From contig NC_084929.1 in the NCBI RefSeq assembly GCF_958298935.1, positions 8,184,001-8,248,000 of the forward strand: a stretch of DNA of 64,000 bases. The letters are read 5' to 3'. This stretch comes from Phragmites australis (taxonomy: Eukaryota > Streptophyta > Magnoliopsida > Poales > Poaceae). Positions 56,196 to 64,000 of this stretch are shown in pieces (positions within the stretch are counted from its first letter, which is position 1; each line of letters begins with the position of its first letter). The translations under genes and the position numbers were made by a program. A model generated the notes under the pieces. The model did no database searches, was not told the DNA's origin, and worked only from the letters and a program-made list of their open reading frames with translations.

Positions 56196-57369
56196 TATTC
56201 TGCGTTGGTTGCGCTTCTCCTCCTAGGCGTACGTGGTTGCTCAGCCTGGATATAAAGCTGGGGTCATTCGGCTGGATTTACCGTCGCCTCATGAGCGAGC
56301 ACTTAACTTGACTTTGAATATGGCATTGTCTTCCTCCCCTCCTCATCCTCTTTAGAAATCTCGATAATCTCCACTACTTCTACTGGGGCTGGGCCGTCTC
56401 GGCCATCGGCGGTGGCGCCGGTGGCCGTCCAGCTTCTGTCCCTGCAGGGTGGACAGCTGCCTATCGCCCTTGCCCAACCCCCGGTTCGGGAGACCACGCC
56501 TGTCGAGATCATCGATATTTCCAATGATGATGAGGAGATCGACTGGGATCTCTTGCGGGGGGAGAGTGATGAGGAGGAGAAGGCTTTGACGGCGAGGGAT
56601 AGGGCCAGGAAGAAGCGAGAGGAGGCCCCAGTGGTGGCTCCTTCGGTTTCTTTTTCGTCTTCTGATAGCTTGGGAGCTGGCTACTACATCAGCTTCCATG
56701 GTGGTAGGCCGCAGATGAAGTGCATACGCCGCTCCATGCGGGGCCCCTACTGGGATCCGTAGGAGGTGAAGGTGGCCTTTAGGGGTGCTTCATGGACATC
56801 CCTATCTTGCCGTTCGACTATGGCCCTGCCGCGGGCCATAATTGCCTTTTGCCACCTTGTACTCTGTCTCCCTTGGTTTGCTCTTTCGGGGTCTATCTCC
56901 TCTGTAGCAGCCTTTGTACTATTTGTTTCTTTGTACATGTTCTCCGGATGCATGATTTGTTTAATAATATAATTTGGACCTTTGGGGCCAACTGTATCTC
57001 TTTTTGGGCCGAAGTGTAAGGGGATCCTTCAAGCAGGTGACTACATGTCTGTGTGCCTTTGTGCCACGCTACTTCGTCCCCTTCATAGGAGATGGATAGT
57101 TTTTCGGATGGCCGAGGTACCAAGCCTTCGCATAGATCATAGCCAGTTTTGTTCCTTCCAGGGGAGGGTGGCCTCGGGAATCTGGTAGTGGTAGACATGC
57201 AGGGTAACTAAGGAGGGTCAGACGAAGCAGTGGCGACCTCCTCATTCTCTGTCATCACGTACTCCTCGGGTTTGGTGTTGGTAGGGCCTTCTTCTAAATT
57301 TGTTCCAGATTTCTAACCCAATGAAGTCCAACTGGAACCTTTGGGGACAAGATCCGGAGGTGGTCCGTG

Positions 57370-57775
57370 ACCCTTCGGGTTCTGAGCCACTGCCCGGCTT
57401 CAGAGGTGATCCGTCTGTAGCCTGGCGACAGTGTGTCGAAGGCGAAGCTAAAGGCTAGATGGGAGAGGTGGTCCTTTAACCCCTCGGCCCTTAGCCGCTA
57501 CCTGGCTCCAGAGGTAATCCATCTAGAGCATGGCGACGATGCATCGAGGGCAAAGCCGAAGGTTAGACGGGGAAGGTGTTCCTCGACTCCCTCGGCCCTT
57601 AGCCGTTGTCTGGCTCTGGAGGTAATCCGTCCGAAGAATGGTGATGGCATGTTGAAGGCGAAGCTGAAGGCCATACGGGAGAGGTGGTCGTCGACCCCCT
57701 TGGCCTTTAGTCGTTGCCCGGCTCTAGAGGTAATCCGCCCGGAGCCTGGCGATGGTGTCCTCAGACTTAGTCCTC
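57370..57775 (-). repeat. 108-bp tandem repeat, four units
   Basis: GAGGTAATCC-like landmarks at 57403, 57511, 57619 and 57727 are exactly 108 bases apart. Because 108 is a multiple of three, an open frame (57433-57864, plus) spans the array. Confidence 0.9.
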
Positions 57776-58710
57776 ATCGTTGGGATATTGCACCATCGGT
57801 AGCGAAGTTGGTGGTAACAGAGTGGGGTCAAAGGGCCAGGGATTTGACTGGGAGTTTGCCCTAGGCTTCTAACCCCTGTGCCATCCTTCACCGGTTCCCT
57901 TTGTGGCCAGGTATCCTGCTTGTCTTTCGAGGTACTCCTCCCAGAAGGTCGGAGGGTGGCGCAGTCGTTGGTGTTGTGGCTGCGCCCTAGTCCGTACAGG
58001 ATACACCCGTATGCCTCCGGGGTTACCGGAGCTTGTGATTGACGTTGAGGTCGCTGTTAGGGGCCACAGGCCTCAAAGCCCGTGGTTTCCCAAGGGCCTT
58101 CTTTCCTTTGGGGAGACCATCGAGGTCGTCTGGTGAACCAGTTTTTAGAGCCGGAGTGGCTCCAACTACGCCTCCCTGGACGAGGTGGACTTGGGGTTCC
58201 CTACGCACGGTTGGCGTCACGAGGGCTGCGTCTGGGGTGCTGGTGGGGTCTGCGCACTCTAGAGCCTTATGCCTCCTCGGAACCTTCTTTCACTGGAGGG
58301 GCCTAAGGAGGATGCTGGTTGGATAGATTCTCCAAAGATGTTGGCTCCCCCAGAACATCCCAGGTGCTATCGAAGGAGATACCTTGGGACCAAGTCCAGG
58401 CAGGAACATTTCGGGGTTTGACCACCCAGAACCACTGGAAAGTGGCCTACTTTGCTAAGACCTCAGCCACAACCTCTCCTGGTGCAGCGAGGTCTTCGTC
58501 ATGGAGAGGCTGGAAGGGCTCCGTGCCGTCTGGAGTTTCCGTACCGATCCAAGGTTCTGGGTCGGTCAAGGCAGGAGGAACACCGTCTCATACGGTAGAG
58601 GGGCAGGAGGGTACACGTGATGTGCATGGTTTCAACGGTGGATATGGCGGCTAGCGCGTTGGTGGTTTTTCTGGTGGATTCCTACCTCTCTTTAGCACTT
58701 CTATGGTCGA

Positions 58711-58729
58711 ATCCCCATGGATGGCGCCA
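58711..58729 (-). promoter_or_regulatory. T1 primer-binding site
   Basis: Minus strand TGGCGCCATCCATGGGGAT follows the LTR end CCAACA by one base. TGGCGCC-type sites occur in Tat elements and complement a tRNA other than initiator Met; which tRNA I cannot tell. Confidence 0.75.
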
Positions 58730-58730
58730 C

Positions 58731-59853
58731 TGTTGGAGCAAAAGTTTATCTTGCCACAGCAAGTACGACGAGAGTTTCTTCTAAGGAGGAGACTCAAGAT
58801 TGGAGATGAAGTTTGAGAGGAAGTAACACCACAAATTTATTGATAGTAGAAAAATAGATCTGTCTGGGGGGTGTATCACAATGTGGTTTAGCGCTTGGGC
58901 ACCTTTGTGTCCTGTGTGTTGCCTTGAGTGTTCTCCTTGTGACCTCTTTTTTCCCAGATGACCATGACCCTCTATTTATTGGGTGGTATGTAGCTTAGTG
59001 TACAAGTTATCACGATGTACAAATATTTAGGACCTGATCGAATTACTAGGCCTTATCCCGGATAACTACTTTTTACCCTACATAGAAGATAAATATCTAT
59101 TGTGTTAACTATTGTGGTGCTTGCCCCCTGAGGGGTGAGCCGGTTGCCAATTGCGGCCCGGCGCCGCTCTGTCGGGGGTGTTAGGATGACTTTCATCATG
59201 CTGGGGTGTCAGGATAAGCACCACTTGCACCGGCATTAATCGTCCATCACCTCACGTTGGGTCAGCTGTAGGGGGTGTCCTTTCTTCCCTAATATTATCT
59301 TCGGAGGCCGGCTGCATCTTTAGGCTTCGAAAGGCCACATGGGCACCGAAAGGGTGGCCCGAATGGGTCTACAGCCTCTGAGGGCCCAGCCTCCTGCTGA
59401 GAGTCCGGAGGCTGAAGGCTCTAAAGGGACTTGTTGTAGCTCCGAGTTTTCTGAAGGCCACGTATGTGCCGGAGAGGCAGCTCAAAGGGGTCCGCAGCCT
59501 CTGAGGGCCAGGCCTCCTGTTGAGAGTGTGGAGGCCGTAGGCTCTGGAGGGACTTGCTATAGCTTTGAGTCTTCGGAAGGCCATGTATGTGCCAGAGAGG
59601 TGGTCCGAAGGGGTCCACAGCCTCTGAGGGCTAGGCCTTCTGCTGAGAGTCTGGAGGCCGAAGGCTCTGGAGGGACTTGTTGTAGCTTTGAGTCTTTGGA
59701 AGGCCACATATGTGCTACAGAGGTGGCCCGAAGGGGTCCACAGCCTCTGAGGGCCAAGCCTCTTGCTGAGGGTCCAAAGACCGAAGGCTCCGGAGGGACC
59801 TTTGATAGCAATCGTCAACCATTATCCTCAGGCTGGTCTATTTTCCCCTAACA
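58731..59853 (-). repeat. T1 5' LTR, about 1.12 kb
   Basis: Plus-strand edges TGTTGGAGC and CCCTAACA (TGTT...AACA). A TATA-like AATAAATAG lies on the minus strand near 58971-58981. Four 123-bp repeats occupy its upstream half. Confidence 0.75.
59339..59815 (-). repeat. 123-bp tandem repeat, four units, in the T1 LTR
   Basis: CAGCCTCTGAGGGC landmarks lie 123 bases apart (about 59371, 59494, 59617, 59740). Since 123 is 3 x 41, long frames stay open on both strands (170 residues plus, 149 minus); these frames are a product of the repeat. Confidence 0.93.
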
Positions 59854-59884
59854 CCGCCTAGAGAGTAAAGATATCGACTAGTGG

Positions 59885-60233
59885 ATTAGTGCACATAAAG
59901 CTACTCCTATTAGATGGATCAAATTATTTTGAGTGGTGTACTTACCTGCTTAATATCTTTAGGGCTATGGGTCCTCAAATAGAGTGAGTTGTAGATGTGA
60001 GCATTTCTCCTCCTAGTGATAAACTCTTATCATTTGATGAGGAAAAGAAGTACATACATCTCAATGCTCAAGCTACTAATTTTTTATTCAATGCTTTGAG
60101 TGAATATGTTTTTGACACAATCATGCCACTTGAGGACGCTCATCTCATTTGGACTACTCTCAAAGAAAGATATGACAAGTCCAAATTGATAGAGAAGAAC
60201 TTCTTTTGGAGGCATCATTTGAGGATTGCTTAA
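59885..60233 (+). pseudogene. S4 gag N-terminal UBN2-like domain
   Basis: DGSNYFEWCTYLLNIFRAMG, a TGA stop near 59988, then 59997-60233: EKKYIHLNAQATNFLFNALSEYVFDTIMPLEDAHLIWTTLKERYD. This is the start of copia gag (DUF4219/UBN2 type), which builds the particle. It breaks by a frame change near 60206-60233. Confidence 0.82.
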
Positions 60234-61195
60234 CTTCATCAACACATCATGAAGAGACTCAAATGATTTCCTCCAACGACCAAAGTGGCCTTGCCGTGCA
60301 AACTGCCTCACCAATACACTACTTTGAGCAAGGTAATAAAATGGTGAGTGGGATTAGCAATTGTCCAATTCCTCCTTTAGACTTTAATAACACTTGCGAT
60401 GAAATTTTTATATCTACTAGTGTTGGTAACTCTTGCATATCATCTAGTATAAAAATGTCTATTTATTATGATGATATGGTTCTTTGTCTTCATAGCGATG
60501 CATCTATTTCCACTAGTACTTGTGAGACTAACATTTTGAAGGAAATAGAAGTCTATGACAGACAAAGCCTAGGTGAAGAAGCTACAACAAAAATCAACAA
60601 GAAAACTTCATCTAGGAGAAGATCAAGGACAAGTCAAGCTTGCTAGATTTCTCACCAATACGGATATTATAGCATGGCTTATCCTCAACTTGTAAGTGAA
60701 GCATCCACTTCTCCAAGGTGCTCATCCCCTCACACTGATTCTCCATTGTGCCTTATGGCAAAAGGTAAAAGGAAATTGGTAAGTGAGATTAATAATGCTA
60801 ATACTTGTTCTAGTGCTAGTGATAGTGATGAGCTAGGGTTTGATCTTTTGAGCAAAAATGATATACCTAAAATGATCAAACTCATGCACATAATGCAAGG
60901 CCATGAGGAAAGCCTCGAGAGGCAAGAGGAATTCCTCATTAAGAAAATAGAAGAAATTAAGGCCTTAAATGAGAAATATGAAAAACTTGAAGAATCCCAT
61001 AGTTTGTTATCTAATATTTATGGGGATCTTAAAGTTAAGCATATTTCTTTGATTGATAAATTAGATGCTATGCCTCTAGTAGATTTAGAAAAACCATGTC
61101 CTAATTTTAATATTTTATCTAAAGACAAATTCACTATTTCTCCTATTGATGATGCTTGTGCTACTAACTCTAATTCTTATGTAGCATCTTTGTGA
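60206..61195 (+). pseudogene. S4 gag middle region
   Basis: Two frames in the same phase (60206-60646 and 60674-61195) separated by a TAG stop. Features: a low-complexity Ser/Thr segment, CLMAKGKRKL, then SSASDSDELGFDLLSKND and a coiled coil (EESLERQEEFLIKKIEEIKALNEKYEKLEE). This matches the central part of Sirevirus-like gag proteins. A frameshift follows at about 61195. Confidence 0.8.
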
Positions 61196-62170
61196 GAAAG
61201 AAAATATTAAGCTAAAGGCTCAACTTGAAGAGCTCACGAGCAAGCATATGGATTTGCAAGAAAATCATGATGAGTTTGTGTGCTCTCATGAAAATCATGT
61301 GGACGCACATACCATGCTAGAAATAGCTTATAAGGTTGTGGTAACAACGGTAAAATCCTACCGACCTTACATGCACAAGTGCACATGCTCACTAGTTCAT
61401 ATTGAAATTCCTTGTGCTAATCCTTGTTGCTCTCAAGCAAATATTTCCCCGAGCACTACATGTGAATTGGATCATGTAGATAAAAATGAGAAGCACAAGA
61501 ATCATGAACTTGAAGCAAAATCTAACAAGAAAAACAAGTCCAACAATGTCAAGATAAAGGGGCAAGAACAAAAGGAGAACAAAACTCTCATCACTTGATT
61601 CAAGTGCAAGAAGGGTCACCATGTGAGAAATTGCTCTTTGAAAAAGGAAGAGAAGGACATGAGAGCCAAATTAAGAAGATAGCTCATATCAAATGCTTCA
61701 AGTGCTCAAGCATGGCACACTATGCCTCTATCTGTTCCAAAAATATTGATGACAAAACCACACTTCCACACAAGAAAACAAGAAGAAGCAAAACGAAATG
61801 CTATTGATGCAATGAGAAGGGACACGAAGTTGCATCATACCCCTATATGAAGAATGAAGGCTTTATGTCATCCAGGAAGAGGCTCACCGGCAAGGAAGCA
61901 AGATGAGAAGGCATCTTGCAAGGACATGCACCGCATTTGTTACACTTGCCAGGCTAAGGGACATTTTGGTAAAAATTGTCACAAGGATAACATTCCTAAG
62001 TATAACTCTTCCAATAATAATTAATATTTGCTTAGGAAGGATAAGAGTGGTACTTGTGTTGCAAAGGTGATTAGTTCATCTCATGCTAATGCCAAAGCCA
62101 TTTGGGTACCTAAGTTTTTTGTGACTAACCTTAAAGGACCCAAAATGTTTTGGGTACCACAAAGTGCTTA
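61196..62170 (+). pseudogene. S4 gag C-terminal region with zinc knuckles
   Basis: CEKENIKLKAQLEELTSKH continues the coiled coil. Four CCHC-type knuckles follow: the first has its leading Cys codon turned to a stop (61596), the second is CFKCSSMAHYASIC, the third has a stop at its second position and Tyr for the last Cys, and the fourth (CYTCQAKGHFGKNC) is intact. It ends with AIWVPKFFVTNLKGPKMFWVP. Multiple frames are needed to read it, so it is dead. Confidence 0.82.
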
Positions 62171-63755
62171 GATTGCTATATAGGTACTTGGAGATGTATT
62201 GAATACTTGGCTCACTTGAGAATAATTTTATTACAAATATCATATCAAGTTTCCTTTCAAATCGTATTTCTCATTATTTGTGGAAAGAGCGTCAAGTATG
62301 AAGATTATTAATCCAATATAAAAAACCAATGACATCTCAGTAACAAGTACCTACTTTGAAATATCTAGCCTCCTTAACCTTGTGTAGGTGTGAGTCGTTC
62401 ACAATCTTTTTGTGATTGTGAACACTTAAAGTTAGCTAGGTAGTTTTTGCTTAAATATCTACATTCTTATACAGTGATGCATTTAATAATGCTCTCTAGA
62501 GCAAATTCTTATCAGTGATGCAGGCAATGAATACATGGTAGTGATCATCAAGAAAAATATCAAGAAAAGACCAAGACTCATGAAAATCCCAAGCATCTTA
62601 GCTTTTTGGATAATCCAAATATTTCGGATTGAATATGGAAGTTTCAGTCTTTGTAAACCAGGCATTCTGAGCTAAATTCAGAAATTCCAAAATCTGCAAA
62701 GGTTGGAGGTATATTGAGATGATGAAAGAAGATAAAATTGAACCTCCACCTCAAGTGCTTTGTCAAAAGCTCATCAAGTGTCCAAGAGACCACTTCATCA
62801 ATGATGTTCAAAAGAAAATTTGAAAAAGGGATGGTAATTGCTAAAATCTCTAGTTACAATCTCTTGTGAATTTTACCTTTTGTTTCTTTCTGACCTATAT
62901 AAGGTAAAAGAAATACTAGAGGATTTTAACTTGGTGATGGCCATGGAAGATGAACTTAATCTTTATGATATCATGGTTGTAATTTCTTTCTTGGCACAAA
63001 TATTTCCTTTGTAAATTCATTTTGTGCCTTAACTCAAAATATAGGGTAAACTCCTCTAGATTCTTGAATGAACTATGTGTATGTTATAAGTAATTCAAGT
63101 ACTTTGATGCATATATTTAGGAGGTTCTCATCCTATGTTTTGTGCTTTGAGACTAATATTTCTTCAAGTAAAATTTGTGTTTAGTCTCTTTGTGAAATGA
63201 ATATCCTCAAGGATGTCAATAGAATGGGATTGGAGACTTGACTATTTATATTAAGAGCTATCTAATTGTTTAAAGAGTCGAGTTATATGGAAATATATTT
63301 ACTATCTATCCAATATCATTCTATGAAGGTAACATTCTATCAAAATGCCTTAAATTCATATTCTTGTTCACTGTGTTAGATTTTTGTTCTACACAATTTT
63401 CTAGAGTGCTCCAAAACTCAGAGGTTCCGGGTCTAGCCGGAATATCTGAGTGCTCCAGAACTTGGAGGTTCTGAGTCAGGCAGGAATATCCGAGTGCTCA
63501 AAAATTTGGAAGTTTCGAGTCATATCCGGAGACTCTGGATTCTAGAAGTTTCAAGCTTTTTGCAAGTGTAGGCTATGTATCTATGCTTGTTTAGAGCTTG
63601 TGCTTATCCTAGCATGTGTACACTTTATTGCAATCTTGTCATGTCTATATTTCATATCCATACATATCTTGATTGCTTGCTATATGCAATATGAATTTAT
63701 TTCTAGTGCATCTAGCCTTCCTTGCTGACTAGTATGTGTAGGATGCATTGCATAT
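62171..63755 (+). other. S4 3' non-coding region and possible LTR
   Basis: No pol. Phrases such as AACCTCCACCTCAAGTGC and GAAAAAGGGATGG suggest the region before a 3' LTR. Units GAACTTGGAGGTTCTGAGTC and ATATCCGAGTGCTC repeat at 63400-63560. LTR edges were not resolved. Confidence 0.45.
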
Positions 63756-64000
63756 TGTCACACCTGGTTTTAATAGACAAAACCAAGTGCGACTTATGTG
63801 TGCCCAGGAAGTTTAACACACACAAGGATGTCATAGGTGAAGTAACAAAATCAATACTTTAACTTATAATCGTTCATTTCTTACAATAAAGATTTCACCT
63901 AAACAACTTCAAAAGCTAAATGACAGCATCTAAACGACAGCAGCCGGATGAAAGCATCGATGACCAAGAACTCCACAGGCACCGACCAAAAAATACGCTC
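63756..64000 (+). repeat. start of another gypsy-type LTR, cut by window edge
   Basis: TGTCACACCTGGTTTTAATAG and GTGTGCCCAGGAAGTTTAAC resemble the opening of grass gypsy LTRs. Only 245 bases are in view. Confidence 0.55.

Larger units (their letters stand above)
48070..56200 (-). mobile_element. Sirevirus (Ty1/copia) S3, 5' end missing
   Basis: On the minus strand: gag (from about 56195), pol in copia order protease, integrase, RT, RNase H (54101 to 51740), a non-coding region with purine tracts, and a 3' LTR (48070-50112). The gag N-terminus, PBS and 5' LTR are lost at the junction with T1 near 56200. Many stops and frameshifts are present. Confidence 0.88.
56215..59853 (-). mobile_element. 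Tat-type Ty3/gypsy element T1, 5' part only
   Basis: On the minus strand: 5' LTR (58731-59853), a PBS that is not of the initiator-Met type, and about 2.5 kb of leader-like sequence with a 108-bp tandem array. No gag or pol is present before the junction with S3. The long non-coding leader suits Tat elements or large non-autonomous relatives. The plus-strand frame at 56412-56762 (TTPVEIIDISNDDEEIDWDLL) is open but of unknown meaning. Confidence 0.65.
59885..63755 (+). mobile_element. Sirevirus-like copia remnant S4: gag and 3' sequence, no pol
   Basis: Gag is recognisable from DGSNYFEWCTYLL (59912) to IWVPKFFVTNLKGPKMFWVP (about 62098-62167). No integrase or RT follows. The right part has palindromic GAACTTGGAGGTTC-type text. 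T1 sits at its left edge. Confidence 0.75.

Noticed and set aside
59339..59851. 170-residue plus-strand frame with internal repeats resembling a repeat protein
   Set aside because: It lies in the T1 LTR, and the 123-bp unit keeps the frame open on both strands.

Overview
This window reads as intergenic DNA from a large, transposon-rich plant genome, almost certainly a grass and possibly a panicoid one. That rests on several Sirevirus-type Ty1/copia elements with palindrome-studded LTRs and multiple polypurine tracts, Tekay- and Tat-type Ty3/gypsy elements, CACTA elements with dense subterminal repeats, and Stowaway-like and other MITEs. I found no convincing host protein-coding gene and no true tRNA or rRNA gene. 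Nearly all recognisable coding sequence is gag or pol, most of it broken by stops, frameshifts or deletions. Names such as G1, S1 and C1 are labels used only here.

Layout. 1-5593: the 5' part of a minus-strand gypsy element (G1) with nearly open gag-pol and a 912-bp 5' LTR, abutting an LTR fragment built of GGAACTTCC-type palindromes. 6373-8055: a complete non-autonomous CACTA. 8056-10816: unassigned. 10817-12837: a decayed CACTA containing a gypsy LTR fragment. 14014-14883: a second complete CACTA, whose core is homologous to the one at 6373 and, like it, holds a tRNA-like segment. 14884-18799: low-copy-looking DNA with small inverted-repeat elements, one with a perfect 10-bp target duplication.

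18800-34836 is a nest. A CACTA element (ends at 18800 and 34836, TAA on both sides) is split by a Tekay-like gypsy element (G2). The LTR of G2 holds a solo LTR (20796-22073, GGCAA duplication) and a Sirevirus (S1, 22202-27470, ACCGT/ACCAT duplication). The gag-pol of G2 holds a small DNA transposon in place of its zinc knuckle. 34988-43666 is a second nest: a plus-strand Sirevirus LTR (S2) contains a hAT element (36652-43640, perfect 8-bp duplication CCTCCTAG). The hAT contains a minus-strand copia element (C1, 37685-43505, duplication ACGGG) with nearly identical LTRs but a ruined pol and a GC-rich insert that looks gene-derived.

43667-48069: mostly unassigned. 48070-56200: a long minus-strand Sirevirus (S3) with its 3' LTR, pol and gag. 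56215-59853: the 5' LTR and leader of a Tat-type gypsy element (T1), with two tandem arrays of 108 and 123 bp. 59885-63755: a gag-only plus-strand Sirevirus remnant (S4). 63756-64000: the start of another gypsy-type LTR.

The most unusual signals are not genes. They are (1) arrays of short dyad-symmetric motifs in the LTRs, whose variants appear to change by paired substitutions that keep the symmetry; (2) a tRNA-like core shared by CACTA elements with different subterminal repeats; (3) a young-looking copia insertion with dead internal sequence and a possible captured gene fragment; and (4) initiator-PBS-like repeats before the 3' LTR of S1. All alignments and boundaries were read by eye; homology calls rest on recognised motifs, not on searches.
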